Shown piece after piece: positions 1 through 8,218 of a stretch of 64,000 bases of DNA (position 1 is its first letter; every line of letters begins with the position of its first letter). The notes beneath the pieces are model-generated. The model was not told where the DNA came from. It saw only the letters and a list, made by a program, of their open reading frames with translations, and ran no database searches. A program made the position numbers and the translations under genes. The DNA is from Croceibacterium_A sp035555595 (lineage in GTDB: Bacteria; Pseudomonadota; Alphaproteobacteria; Sphingomonadales; Sphingomonadaceae). The stretch is from the NCBI GenBank assembly GCA_035555595.1, contig DATMGK010000054.1, positions 1 to 64,000 on the forward strand. Direction: 5' to 3'.

Positions 1-1088
1 TTAGCGAGGGGAGCAGGCGCAAGACCGGGCAGTGACGCCCGTTCAGGACTGCCATCGGCGCTGACGAGGATCGCATAGGGCCGACTGCCTTGAACGATCA
101 GTTCTGCCGAAACCACGCCCGGCCGGGGATTGGCGGCCAGCGCGCGATAGAGCGCGCCCACATCCGTGGCTTCGGGCGAGCGGCCAGCCATGCCCTGCAT
201 CTCTTCCCCAGGGCCGCCGCTTTCCAGCCAACCCCACGGGTTCATCGATGCAAGGCCGCTGAAAACCCATGTCAGAGTGACAATCCCGAATATCAGTCCC
301 AGCCAGTGATGCCACAACGCGATGCCACGAAACGGCGAGTGGCGGCCCCGGCGGCGGAAGGTGATCAGGCCGATGTAGATTCCCGTCACGGTAAGGAACG
401 TGCCGAGCAGCGAGGACCAGATCACTATCTGGCTCCACAGCGGACCGTTCTCTCGCAAGGGGCGAAAATAGAGCCAGTGCGGCACAGCGCCCAGCCAGCT
501 CCAGAACCGCTCGCTGGCATGGGTATCCTGCACGACCTGACCAGTCAGGCCCGAGACGTAAAGCTGCGTGCCGCGATCGTCGGTGAAACTGGCTTTCCAC
601 AGCGGGGCATAACGGCGCACGGCCACAGTCCACTGATCACCTTCGACCGGCTCCACTGTGACAGGCGCTTCGCTGCCGAGGGTGTTGCGATAATGCGTCC
701 CTGCAATCCGGGCCGCGAGAGCTTCATCGACGACAGGTGTTTCCCCACCGGACAGGGGGGCCAGCTTCGGCCCTTCCGGCGTCATCCAGCGGAGCACCGG
801 CGCGCCATCGAGCATTTCTACCGATACGCTATCGATCGGCCCATCGGGCGGCGTGGCCTGTCCGCAACAGGCCGAAAGATCCAGTGCATCGAGCCCGGCA
901 AGACGCTCCGCGCGGCTGGTCTGCGGATAGGAGACGTACATCATGACGATGCCCGACAGTGTCCACAGCGCCATGATCAGCGCGAGGGCTACGCCCAGCC
1001 AGCGATGAGTGAGGAACATGAACCGGCGCGTGCCGCGCAGGGTGCGGGTCAGCCGTGATGGCCCCGAAACGACAGAACGTGCAGACAC
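1..1088 (-). CDS. PepSY-domain membrane protein (partial, runs off left edge)
   Basis: About 362 residues are present; the 3' end lies outside the window. A GTG at 1088 follows a GGGGGATGAG purine-rich stretch and gives a short basic leader before the first membrane helix; an internal ATG at 1019 is the alternative start. Visible are an N-terminal 'THRWLG' motif followed by a hydrophobic helix, a periplasmic stretch, a second helix (IVIWSSLLGTFLTVTGIYIG), an arginine-rich cytoplasmic turn and a third helix beginning with 'HHWLGLIFGI'. This is the layout of PepSY_TM proteins, which are often linked to TonB receptors and iron or reductase functions. The role is inferred from family only. It lies downstream of rpoH on the same strand but beyond a terminator-like hairpin, so it probably has its own promoter. 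Confidence 0.75.
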   Translation of the reverse strand, partial: MSARSVVSGPSRLTRTLRGTRRFMFLTHRWLGVALALIMALWTLSGIVMMYVSYPQTSRAERLAGLDALDLSACCGQATPPDGPIDSVSVEMLDGAPVLRWMTPEGPKLAPLSGGETPVVDEALAARIAGTHYRNTLGSEAPVTVEPVEGDQWTVAVRRYAPLWKASFTDDRGTQLYVSGLTGQVVQDTHASERFWSWLGAVPHWLYFRPLRENGPLWSQIVIWSSLLGTFLTVTGIYIGLITFRRRGRHSPFRGIALWHHWLGLIFGIVTLTWVFSGLASMNPWGWLESGGPGEEMQGMAGRSPEATDVGALYRALAANPRPGVVSAELIVQGSRPYAILVSADGSPERASLPGLAPAPLA

Positions 1089-1167
1089 CTCATCCCCCGA
1101 ACTTCAACGGCCCGATAGACGGGGGCGTATCAGCGCCGGGGCCGGGGGAGAAGGGGGTTACAGGTAT

Positions 1168-1191
1168 CGGACCGGCTGCAAACCGGACCGG
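1168..1191. repeat. Direct repeat CGGACCGG x2 upstream of PepSY gene
   Basis: The octamer CGGACCGG occurs at 1168-1175 and again at 1184-1191, 16 bases start to start, about 80-100 bases upstream of the PepSY start codon. It could be a tandem regulator site; in DNA this GC-rich it could also be chance. Confidence 0.3.
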
Positions 1192-1200
1192 GAATAGCAA

Positions 1201-1230
1201 GCGCCCCTCCCCGTTACCGGGCAGGGGCGC
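1201..1230 (-). terminator. Hairpin after rpoH
   Basis: GCGCCCCT and AGGGGCGC form perfect 8-base arms around a CCCCGTTACCGGGC middle that can itself pair. It begins only a few bases past the rpoH stop. There is no strong T-run after it, so termination strength is uncertain. Confidence 0.6.
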
Positions 1231-1236
1231 CTGAAA

Positions 1237-2148
1237 TCATGCAGCAGCCAGCAGCTTTTCGCCAGCGATGCGCTGCATCGCCTTCTGCAGCTTCTCGAAC
1301 GCGCGCACCTCGATCTGGCGGATACGTTCGCGGCTGACATCATAGACCTGGCTCAATTCCTCCAGCGTCTGCGGATTGTCCGTCAGCCGCCGTTCGGTGA
1401 GGATGTGCCGTTCGCGATCGTTGAGGCTTTCCATCGCCTCTTCCAGCATCTCGTGACGGACCACCGCCTCTTCAGCATCGGCGACGGTTTCGTCCTGCAA
1501 CGGGCGATCGTCGGTCAGCCAATCCTGCCACTGGCCTGCGCCTTCCTCGTCACCGCGCAGGCTGACGTTCAGCGACGCGTCGCCGCCCATCATCATCCGG
1601 CGGTTCATGTTGATGACTTCCTGTTCCGGCACGCCCAGATCGGTGGCGATCTTGGCCACGTCATCAGGGTGCAGGTCGGTGTCTTCGTAGGCTTCCAGGT
1701 TCTTTTTCATCCGCCGCAGGTTGAAGAACAGCTTCTTCTGCGCCGCGGTGGTGCCCATCTTCACGAGGCTCCACGTGCGGAGGATATATTCCTGGATCGA
1801 CGCCTTGATCCACCACATCGCATAAGTCGCGAGGCGGAAGCCGCGTTCGGGCTCGAACTTCTTCACGCCCTGCATCAGGCCAACGTTACCTTCGGAGATG
1901 AGGTCGCTGACGGGCAGACCATAGCCACGATAGCCCATGGCGATCTTGGCCACGAGCCGCAGGTGGCTGGTGACGAGCTGGGCCGCCGCATCGGGGTCCT
2001 CATGCTCTGAATAGCGCTTGGCGAGCATGTATTCCTGCTCTGCCGTCAGCACCGGGAATTTCTTGATTTCGGCCAGATAGCGATTGAGGCTCTGCTCCCC
2101 GCCGAGCGCCGGGACGCTCATCGACCGTGTGGTGTTCTTGTTGCTCAC
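1237..2148 (-). CDS. rpoH: RNA polymerase heat-shock sigma factor RpoH (sigma-32)
   Basis: A 303-residue sigma-70 family protein. Region 2 shows 'DLISEGNVGLMQGVKKFEPE' followed by the 'TYAMWWIKASIQEYI' -10 recognition helix, and region 4 ends with a helix-turn-helix (VYDVSRERIRQIEVRA). The segment QKKLFFNLRRM is the RpoH box that separates sigma-32 from other group factors. The reading frame stays open upstream to 2202, but GTG at 2148 gives the usual start (SNKNTTRSMSVPALGGEQ) with an AGG-containing site about 8 bases ahead, so I chose it. It directs core polymerase to heat-shock promoters. The upstream gap to the pseudouridine synthase gene should carry its promoter, but I could not assign -35/-10 boxes. 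Confidence 0.95.
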   Translation of the reverse strand: MSNKNTTRSMSVPALGGEQSLNRYLAEIKKFPVLTAEQEYMLAKRYSEHEDPDAAAQLVTSHLRLVAKIAMGYRGYGLPVSDLISEGNVGLMQGVKKFEPERGFRLATYAMWWIKASIQEYILRTWSLVKMGTTAAQKKLFFNLRRMKKNLEAYEDTDLHPDDVAKIATDLGVPEQEVINMNRRMMMGGDASLNVSLRGDEEGAGQWQDWLTDDRPLQDETVADAEEAVVRHEMLEEAMESLNDRERHILTERRLTDNPQTLEELSQVYDVSRERIRQIEVRAFEKLQKAMQRIAGEKLLAAA

Positions 2149-2281
2149 TTTATCCCTAGACCTTTCTTGTCGGCCGGCAATTTCAGGACCCCTGATGGGC
2201 ATCCGCAGGGTGCGGCCACACTCCCCTGTTGCACGCGATTCGGTGTGTTATACACCGACAAGACACCGCGTGGGGTGCATT

Positions 2282-3235
2282 TCATCGATCTGAATGACCT
2301 GTTTCGTCGATCAGTTCCCTAATATCGGGCGATAAATCGCTCTCGAAGCGCAACCGCTCCGAAATAACCGGGTGGATGAACCCGAGAACGGCCGCATGAA
2401 GCGCCTGCCGCTGAAAGCCCAGGCGCTGGAGGATCGGCCGAAGGTGCGAATTGGCGCGTCCATAAACAGGATCACCCAATAGCGCATGACCGATTGACGC
2501 AAGGTGAACCCGAACCTGGTGGGTTCGCCCGGTTTCCAGCCGGCATTCAACAAGGGCGCAGCGGTCCATCAATTCCACTGTCTTATAATGCGTGACGGCG
2601 TGTTTTCCGCGCGAGGAATCATTGGGCAGCACAGCCATTTTCTTTCGGTTCGCGTCTGACCGTCCAACGCGCGCGTTGACCGTCCCCTTCGACGGGTTCG
2701 GATGGCCGTTCACCACCGCGAGGTAGACACGCTCTATCGAATGGTCCGCGAATTGCCGCGCCAGCCCCTCGTGCGCGGCATCCGATTTGGCGACCACAAG
2801 AAGGCCTGAGGTATCCTTATCGATGCGGTGGACGATGCCAGGACGGGCAACACCGCCGATGCCCGAAAGCTGCCCACGGCAATGATGCAGCAACGCATTC
2901 ACCAGCGTGCCATCGGCATTGCCGGCCGCTGGATGGACGACCATGCCCGCCGGTTTGTCCACCACTATCAGGTGTTCATCCTCGAACACAATCGTCAGCG
3001 GAATGTCCTGCGGGGCTGCCTGCGCCTCTGCCGGAGGGGGCACCTCGATAGCAAACGCGGCTGCGGACGCGACCTTGCCCGACGGCTGCGTGACCGGCTT
3101 GCCGGCGAGGGAAACCCTGCCCTCCCCGATCAGCGCCTTGACCCGTTCACGCGAAAGGCCGCTGGCATCGGCAAGCGCCTTGTCGAGCCGCTGGCCCGCC
3201 TCGATCATGCCCGTGATGACATTGTCCGCCCCCAT
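2282..3235 (-). CDS. rluD: RluD-family 23S rRNA pseudouridine synthase
   Basis: 317 residues. An S4 RNA-binding domain lies at about 15-70 (GQRLDKALAD...SRERVKALI), followed by a PseudoU_synth_2 catalytic domain with the signature HRIDKDTSGLLVVAK around 136-150; Asp139 is the expected catalytic aspartate. RluA/RluC/RluD enzymes isomerise uridines in 23S rRNA; the S4 domain and length fit RluD or RluC, and I cannot separate these by eye. The ATG at 3235 has only a weak ribosome site; ATG at 3208 (MIEAGQRLDKAL) is a plausible alternative. It is divergent from the JAMM gene with only 17 bases between the start codons. Confidence 0.88.
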   Translation of the reverse strand: MGADNVITGMIEAGQRLDKALADASGLSRERVKALIGEGRVSLAGKPVTQPSGKVASAAAFAIEVPPPAEAQAAPQDIPLTIVFEDEHLIVVDKPAGMVVHPAAGNADGTLVNALLHHCRGQLSGIGGVARPGIVHRIDKDTSGLLVVAKSDAAHEGLARQFADHSIERVYLAVVNGHPNPSKGTVNARVGRSDANRKKMAVLPNDSSRGKHAVTHYKTVELMDRCALVECRLETGRTHQVRVHLASIGHALLGDPVYGRANSHLRPILQRLGFQRQALHAAVLGFIHPVISERLRFESDLSPDIRELIDETGHSDR

Positions 3236-3252
3236 GATAGGGGAAATGGGAA

Positions 3253-3648
3253 ATGAAACTCGTTGTCACAAGGGCGGCATTGGCCACGATGCTCTCAGAA
3301 GCCCGCATTAGCGCGCCGGAGGAATGCTGCGGCATCCTGCTGGGCCGCGATGACCGCATCGAAGTCGCGGCCCCTGCCCGCAACGTGCACCTTACCCCGA
3401 AAACTCACTTCGAGATCGAGCCGCAGGCGCTGGTGAATGCCCATCGCGCCGCGCGGGCGGGCGGGCCGGCAGTGATCGGGTATTATCACTCCCACCCCGG
3501 CGGTGCTGCGGCCCCTTCCGCCACCGATCGCGCGGAGGCGGCGCACGATGGCGCCGTATGGGCGATCATGGGCGAAGGCGGCGTAACGTTCTGGCGCGAC
3601 GATGAGCGAGGGTTCGTGCCGCTTTCTTCTGAAGTTGAGGAAGGCTAA
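3253..3648 (+). CDS. JAMM/Mov34-type M67 metalloprotease
   Basis: 131 residues, a stand-alone JAB1/MPN/Mov34 domain. The full JAMM zinc site is visible: Glu24 in 'APEECCGILLG', then His79-Ser-His81-Pro, Ser89 and Asp92 (YYHSHPGG...PSATD). Eukaryotic relatives remove ubiquitin or Nedd8. Bacterial stand-alone members often cleave ubiquitin-like sulfur-carrier proteins such as ThiS/MoaD precursors, but no such partner is next to this gene. A purine-rich GGGAAATGGGAA precedes the ATG. The stop is 10 bases before chpT, so the two are probably co-transcribed. The substrate is not deducible from sequence. Confidence 0.85.
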   Translation: MKLVVTRAALATMLSEARISAPEECCGILLGRDDRIEVAAPARNVHLTPKTHFEIEPQALVNAHRAARAGGPAVIGYYHSHPGGAAAPSATDRAEAAHDGAVWAIMGEGGVTFWRDDERGFVPLSSEVEEG

Positions 3649-3658
3649 GGCCGGTCGA

Positions 3659-4303
3659 ATGGCTTCCTCCACCGATCTTGCCGCCCTTCTCTGTTCACGC
3701 CTGTGCCACGACATGCTCAGCCCTGTCGGGGCGCTGAGCAACGGACTGGAACTGCTGGCGGAGGAGAAAGACCCGGAGATGCGCAAGCGCTGCTTCGAAC
3801 TGCTGGAGCAAAGCGCGCAAATCAGCACCAGCAAGCTTAAGTTCTTCCGTCTGGCCTATGGCGCGGCCGGTGGCTTTGGCGATCAGGTTCCCGCTGACGA
3901 ACCGCGCGAGCTGGTGGCCGGGCTGGCCGCCGGCAACGGGCGGATCGAGCTGGAATGGGCGGTGGCGGAACCTACGCTGCCGAAACCGGCGGTGAAGGTC
4001 CTACTGAACCTGGCGGCGATCGCGATCGATGCGCTGGTTCGCGGGGGCACGCTGATGATCGGTGCCGAACACCGCGGCGGAGCGACGGAAATCGCCGTGC
4101 GCGCCGCTGGCCAGCGCGTGGCATTTGACGCCAGCATCGGCAAGGCGTTGGACGGATCGCTGGACCCGGCGGAGCTTTCAGGGCGGACCGCCCCCGCGCA
4201 CATGATCCGCCTGCTGGCGCATGAGCTGGGCGGCGGATTGCAGTATGCGTTGAACGGCGAGGCGCTGGTTATGGGCGCCGTCTTGCCAGATAACCGGCGT
4301 TGA
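3659..4303 (+). CDS. chpT: Histidine phosphotransferase ChpT
   Basis: 214 residues. The N-terminal helix carries the phospho-accepting histidine in 'LCSRLCHDMLSPVGALSNG' (His17), the hallmark of ChpT. The C-terminal half resembles a degenerate histidine-kinase ATPase fold (IDALVRGGTLMIGAE...). In alphaproteobacteria ChpT passes phosphate from CckA to CtrA and CpdR, controlling cell cycle and often motility. The open frame extends up to 3602 inside the JAMM gene, but ATG at 3659 gives the standard N-terminus. The stop overlaps the start of the amidase gene by one base (TGATG). Confidence 0.88.
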   Translation: MASSTDLAALLCSRLCHDMLSPVGALSNGLELLAEEKDPEMRKRCFELLEQSAQISTSKLKFFRLAYGAAGGFGDQVPADEPRELVAGLAAGNGRIELEWAVAEPTLPKPAVKVLLNLAAIAIDALVRGGTLMIGAEHRGGATEIAVRAAGQRVAFDASIGKALDGSLDPAELSGRTAPAHMIRLLAHELGGGLQYALNGEALVMGAVLPDNRR

Positions 4304-5007
4304 TGGACCGCGAACTGGTTCATCGCCAGCTACCGTCTCCCAATTGGGACGAACGCGCGCTGCCGGTGACCATGGTGGTGCTCCACTATACGGAAATGGA
4401 GCATGACGACGCCCTGCGGCGCCTGACCGACCCCGACGCCAAAGTCAGCGCGCACTATTTCATTTCCGAGCAGGGCGAAGTCGTGCAGCTCGTCGACGAA
4501 GCCAAACGTGCCTGGCACGCGGGCCGCAGCTATTGGCGCGGGCTGCGCGACGTGAATTCAGCCAGCGTGGGGATCGAACTGGACCATCCCGGCCACGGGC
4601 TTGGCTATCGCGAATTTGCCGAAGCGCAGATCGAATCGCTGCTGCCGCTACTGCAAGCGATCGTGCGCCGCCATGACATCCCCCGCGCAAACGTGGTCGC
4701 CCATTCGGATGTCGCGCCCGCCCGCAAGATCGATCCTGGCGAGCTGTTTCCGTGGGAGAAACTGGCGCGATGCCGCCTGTGCCTGCCGCGCCCCGCAAAG
4801 CTGGAACTGGGCGATCCGTTCGATAACGATGGCGCGTTCTACCTCGCGCTGGAACGCTTCGGTTATGACATCACAGATGGCCGCAAGGCGGTGGAAGCTT
4901 TCCAGCGGCGCTGGCGGCCGGAATGCATCGATGGAGAGATAGACGGCGAAGTTCGGGCGATTCTGTTCCAGTTGCTATTGGATCGCGACGCCGGCCGGAC
5001 TAGATAG
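4303..5007 (+). CDS. N-acetylmuramoyl-L-alanine amidase (AmiD/AmpD type)
   Basis: 234 residues. An Amidase_2 domain at about 5-150 shows the zinc ligands His28 (VVLHYT), His134 (VVAHSDVAP) and Asp144, with Lys142 before it and Glu92 in 'VGIELDHPG'. A C-terminal segment (GAFYLALERFGYDITDGRKAV...) looks like a peptidoglycan-binding helical bundle. It cleaves the amide between MurNAc and the stem peptide, in murein turnover or recycling. I see no signal peptide, which favours a cytoplasmic AmpD-like recycling role, though total length and C-terminal domain are AmiD-like. ATG at 4303 overlaps the chpT stop; a TTG one codon earlier is also possible. Confidence 0.88.
   Translation: MDRELVHRQLPSPNWDERALPVTMVVLHYTEMEHDDALRRLTDPDAKVSAHYFISEQGEVVQLVDEAKRAWHAGRSYWRGLRDVNSASVGIELDHPGHGLGYREFAEAQIESLLPLLQAIVRRHDIPRANVVAHSDVAPARKIDPGELFPWEKLARCRLCLPRPAKLELGDPFDNDGAFYLALERFGYDITDGRKAVEAFQRRWRPECIDGEIDGEVRAILFQLLLDRDAGRTR
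4978..5006 (+). promoter_or_regulatory. Candidate rnpB promoter inside the amidase 3' end
   Basis: TTGGAT (4978-4983), a 17-base spacer and TAGATA (5001-5006) place a start about seven bases later, where the P1 helix of RNase P RNA begins (5013). The -10 box overlaps the amidase stop codon. Confidence 0.5.
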
Positions 5008-5010
5008 GGC

Positions 5011-5440
5011 CCGCCAGGGGGCCGGGCAGCCGCGTCAGGATCTATTCCTGCCGAGGAAAGTCCGGGCTCCGCGAATCAAGGGTGGCGGGTAACGCCCGCC
5101 GGGCGCGCGGTTTTGGCCGTGCGTTCAGGGAAAGTGCCACAGAGAGCAAACCGCCGATGGCCTGCCCCCGCATGGGTAACAGGCACAGGCAAGGGTGAAA
5201 GGGTGCGGTAAAAGCGCACCGGGGTTCCGGCAACGGCGCCCGCATGGCAAACCCCACCCGGAGCAAGGCCGAATAGGGGTCTCGCGCCGAAAGGCAGGAG
5301 AGTTTCGCTCCGAGCGACCCGGGTTGGCTGCTGGAGCGGCCGGGCAACCGGTCGCCAAGATGAATGGCTGCCACCGTGCGGCGCGTCCTTAGGGATACGG
5401 CCGCCGGGACAGAACCCGGCTTACAGGCCCCCTGGCAATT
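5011..5440 (+). ncRNA. rnpB: RNase P RNA, bacterial class A
   Basis: Catalytic RNA that removes 5' leaders from tRNA precursors. The ends form an 11-base perfect P1 helix: GCCAGGGGGCC at 5013-5023 pairs with GGCCCCCTGGC at 5426-5436. The conserved 5' core GAGGAAAGTCCGGGCTCC begins near 5053, and the conserved 3' core 'ACAGAACCCGGCTTACAG' lies just before the P1 return strand. The 'GCAAACC..ACCCGGAGCAA' region in the middle is also typical. About 425 nt is a normal length for an alphaproteobacterial class A RNA. The AATTTT after P1 could serve in termination. Confidence 0.95.
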
Positions 5441-5466
5441 TTACCTGAAGGTATGGTACCCGGCGT

Positions 5467-6267
5467 TCAAGCCGCGAGAGCTTTGGTGACGATGCCCTCA
5501 GCGCCGCTTTCCACCGCCTCTATATAGCGGCGCGAAGTGCCTTCCAGCGCAAGTGCGGTAAGGCGGCCGGACATGTAGGCGCCGGTATCGATGCCGATGC
5601 GATTGCCACGATCCTGCGGCGTTTCGACAATCGTGTGGCCGTGCACCACCACCGCGCCATAGGCCCCTTCGTGCGAGAGGAATGGCTCACGAATCCAGCG
5701 CAGGTCGCTGCGCCGCTGTTCTTCCAAGGCGACGCGTGGATCGATCCCCGCGTGAACGAACACATAATCGCCTAGGCGGATCATATCCTCGAACCCGTTG
5801 AGAAAATCGATGTGATCGGCAGGCACTGCCTCACGCGCCAGATCCTGCGCTTCTTCCATCGAAGCTTCGAGGAAACGCTTCCTGTCGATCCCATAGCTGA
5901 GCAGGGTTTCGCGGCCGCCGTGACGGATGAAGTGGCGGAAGGTTTCGATATCGGCGAGGCCGCGAAGGAACATTTCCTCGTGATTGCCGGCCAGTATCCG
6001 CACCGCGCGGCGGCCCTGCAATTCGCGCGCGAAATCGATCACTCCCCTGCTGCTGTCCCCGCGATCGACAAGATCGCCGAGCAGGATGATCTGAGTGTCG
6101 GCGGTATTTTGCGCCGCATCATCCGCCTCGATCGCTTCTACCAGTGCGCGGAACAAATCCAGCCGACCGTGGATGTCGCCCACGGCATAGACGCGCTGCC
6201 CCTCGGGCAGCAACGGCAATTGCGGGGCTTCACCGCGAGCAAAAATCTGTTTCAGCGCCTGGAACAT
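5467..6267 (-). CDS. PPP-family serine/threonine-type protein phosphatase
   Basis: 266 residues with every metallophosphoesterase motif of the PPP family in order: GDIHG (about 31), GDLVDRG (about 64), GNHE (about 95), HAGI (about 172) and HGHT (about 211). These bind two metal ions that activate water for phosphate ester hydrolysis. Bacterial relatives include PrpA/PrpB and phage lambda phosphatase; some act on dinucleoside polyphosphates (ApaH), which also carry these motifs. Length and spacing suit a protein phosphatase or a symmetric Ap4A hydrolase-like enzyme; I cannot decide the substrate. Single-gene unit, convergent with rnpB. Confidence 0.85.
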   Translation of the reverse strand: MFQALKQIFARGEAPQLPLLPEGQRVYAVGDIHGRLDLFRALVEAIEADDAAQNTADTQIILLGDLVDRGDSSRGVIDFARELQGRRAVRILAGNHEEMFLRGLADIETFRHFIRHGGRETLLSYGIDRKRFLEASMEEAQDLAREAVPADHIDFLNGFEDMIRLGDYVFVHAGIDPRVALEEQRRSDLRWIREPFLSHEGAYGAVVVHGHTIVETPQDRGNRIGIDTGAYMSGRLTALALEGTSRRYIEAVESGAEGIVTKALAA

Positions 6268-6542
6268 GTATTCCCGTCAATCCTGTAGCCAGAACGCGCG
6301 TGGGCGCAATATGGCGCAGAGCGTTGCCTGAAAAACCCTGTCCGCTCCCTTAATGTGGCCAGAAAAGCACACATTTCCAGCCAAAGCGTGGTCTGAGCCG
6401 CAATTTCCTTGTGCAATGCAGCATGAAGTTGCAGATTTATTGCGCCTGATGCGGCAAACGCTCCATTGACAAATAGAGAGCGGACTGTGCGGGCCCAGGA
6501 GGGACGAGGCAAAGTTTCACCCCAACGATAAGGGAATTGCTC

Positions 6543-7283
6543 ATGCTTACGTCCGCCCGCAGCCTTCTGGCTGCCACCGTTCTTGCTGGTTCCGTGTTTG
6601 CCGCCGCCCCGGCGCTGGCCCAGGAAGCCGGCGAGTTCACCATTTCCGGAAACGCCACCCTTGTCACCGATTACCGCTTCCGCGGCATCTCTCTGTCCGA
6701 CGGCGACTTCGCCGTGCAGGGCGGTGTGGATGTCAGCCACTCCAGCGGTTTCTATGTCGGCACTTGGGCGTCCAGCCTTGAAGACAGCGCCGTTTACGGC
6801 AACGCCGAACTCGATATCTATGCTGGCTGGACCGGCGAAGTCGGTTCGGGCGTCTCGCTCGATGTCGGCATGCTGTACTACGCCTATCCGAACGGCAAGG
6901 TTGGCGATGCCAACATCTGGGAACCCTACGCGTCGGTTTCCGCCGATGTGGGCCCGGCCAGCGTGACCGTTGGCGCCGCCTATGCCTGGGAACAGGATTC
7001 GCTGGGCGGTGACGACAACCTCTACGTCTACACCGATCTGGGCGTCGGCATCCCCGACACGCCGCTGTCGCTTTCGGGTCACCTCGGTTACACCGATGGC
7101 GCTCTGTCGCCGAAGATCCTGACCGGCAGCGGCACTGGCGGCGGCTTCGACTGGTCGCTGGGCGCGAGCTTCGCGGTCACCGAAAACCTGTCGCTGGGCC
7201 TCAGCTACGTCGGCGTTCAGGGCGACAGCTTCGACAGCCTCTCGAACGACACTCTCGTCGCGTCGATCGGCGTTTCTTTCTAA
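6543..7283 (+). CDS. TorF-family putative outer-membrane porin
   Basis: 246 residues. A signal peptide ends at about 'APALAQ', then come alternating amphipathic beta-strand segments (GNATLVTDYRFRGISLSDG, VYGNAELDIYAGW, LSLGLSYVGVQ), and the last residue is phenylalanine, as in most beta-barrels. The 'TDYRFRGISLSD' opening is typical of TIGR02001/TorF proteins, common in sphingomonads; the substrate is unknown. The ATG at 6543 has AAGGGA 8 bases upstream; a TTG two codons earlier is less likely. The 275-base upstream gap should hold the promoter. A strong terminator follows. Confidence 0.8.
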   Translation: MLTSARSLLAATVLAGSVFAAAPALAQEAGEFTISGNATLVTDYRFRGISLSDGDFAVQGGVDVSHSSGFYVGTWASSLEDSAVYGNAELDIYAGWTGEVGSGVSLDVGMLYYAYPNGKVGDANIWEPYASVSADVGPASVTVGAAYAWEQDSLGGDDNLYVYTDLGVGIPDTPLSLSGHLGYTDGALSPKILTGSGTGGGFDWSLGASFAVTENLSLGLSYVGVQGDSFDSLSNDTLVASIGVSF

Positions 7284-7305
7284 GAACTCGATCGTATCAA
7301 CAGTG

Positions 7306-7344
7306 AAGGCCCGCGCTGGTGACAGTGCGGGCCTTTGCTGTTTT
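7306..7344 (+). terminator. Rho-independent terminator of the porin gene
   Basis: AAGGCCCGCGCTG (7306-7318) pairs with CAGTGCGGGCCTT (7323-7335) across a GTGA tetraloop with one G-T pair, followed by TTTGCTGTTTT. The strongest intrinsic terminator in the window. Confidence 0.9.
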
Positions 7345-7373
7345 GCCTGCCGTGATCAGGGTCAGGATCCTAA

Positions 7374-8126
7374 TCAGCGCAGGTAGAAATCGATGGTCGT
7401 GACCACCCGAACTTTCTTGAACGGGGTGTCCGCAACGCCCCAACCGCCACCATCTCCATCGCGGGCGCTGATTTCGAAATAACCTTGCGTCGCCTGCTTG
7501 ATGCCGCCCACGCCGGTGCCACTGTCCTTGGCGAACTGTTCCGCCGCCTTGCGTGCATCTTTCGTCGCTTCCGCCACCATTTCCGGCTTGATATCGTTCA
7601 GCTTGGTGAAGGTGTAGGCCATGCCTGACCCCTCCTCCAGCAACACGCCCCGGCGGACCAGATCGAACTGACGCCGAACGGCGCGCTCGGCCCGCTCGAT
7701 ATCGGTGGTACGCAACGTCACCCTCTGGCGCACGGTGAAGGTCGCAATGCCGTCATTGGTGAACGACGAAACGTTCACGCCTGTGGGCTGAAGCGCATCG
7801 TCCGGGAAGCCGAGTTCCTTGAAAAAAGCCTGAATCGCCGCCGTATCCGCATCCACGCTGGCCTGCGCCGTGGCGAGATTCCCCGCACTGGCGGAATAGG
7901 AGATCGTCCACGTGGCGAGATCCGCCGTCACGTCCCGTTCTGCCAGACCGCGAACGGTGACGGAACGATCCGCCTCGCGCGCACGCGTCAGCCCGTCACC
8001 CAGCAGATAACCGCCGATAATAAGACCCACCGCAAGAATCGCAGAAGTCGCCAGCGCAGTCTGTCCTATCGGGCGACGCCAGAAAGGGGTGGCGGTGGGC
8101 AGTTCTGGTTCGCTATTATCACTCAT
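7374..8126 (-). CDS. SIMPL-domain (DUF541) membrane-anchored protein
   Basis: 250 residues. A single N-terminal membrane anchor at about 20-42 (ALATSAILAVGLIIGGYLLG) is followed by a SIMPL domain starting 'RSVTVRGLAERDVTADLATW'. SIMPL/DUF541 proteins are periplasmic, form ring-like oligomers in some species and have been tied to oxidative or membrane stress; the biochemical activity is unknown. Start: ATG at 8126 has AGGGAG 8 bases upstream; the frame is open to a TTG at 8147, which lacks a site. It stands alone, convergent with the porin gene. Confidence 0.85.
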   Translation of the reverse strand: MSDNSEPELPTATPFWRRPIGQTALATSAILAVGLIIGGYLLGDGLTRAREADRSVTVRGLAERDVTADLATWTISYSASAGNLATAQASVDADTAAIQAFFKELGFPDDALQPTGVNVSSFTNDGIATFTVRQRVTLRTTDIERAERAVRRQFDLVRRGVLLEEGSGMAYTFTKLNDIKPEMVAEATKDARKAAEQFAKDSGTGVGGIKQATQGYFEISARDGDGGGWGVADTPFKKVRVVTTIDFYLR

Positions 8127-8218
8127 CAACGGTCTCCCTGAAGACAAACTCCCGCAGAGCGCGGAGATGCCTCTTCAGCGATGAACCGTGCTTTAATATC
8201 GATGAATGGAGTTATCGC

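Noticed and set aside
1089..1200. Possible riboswitch upstream of the PepSY gene
   Set aside because: The GC-rich stretch lacks the B12-box and other conserved cobalamin or TPP elements; only a short direct repeat stands out.
2247..2275. TATAAC as -10 box of the rpoH promoter (minus strand)
   Set aside because: The -35 position reads CCCCAC; neither a sigma-70 nor a convincing sigma-32 promoter.
6466..6495. TTGACA as -35 box for the porin gene
   Set aside because: No AT-rich -10 box at a suitable distance; the spacing position reads GCGGGC.
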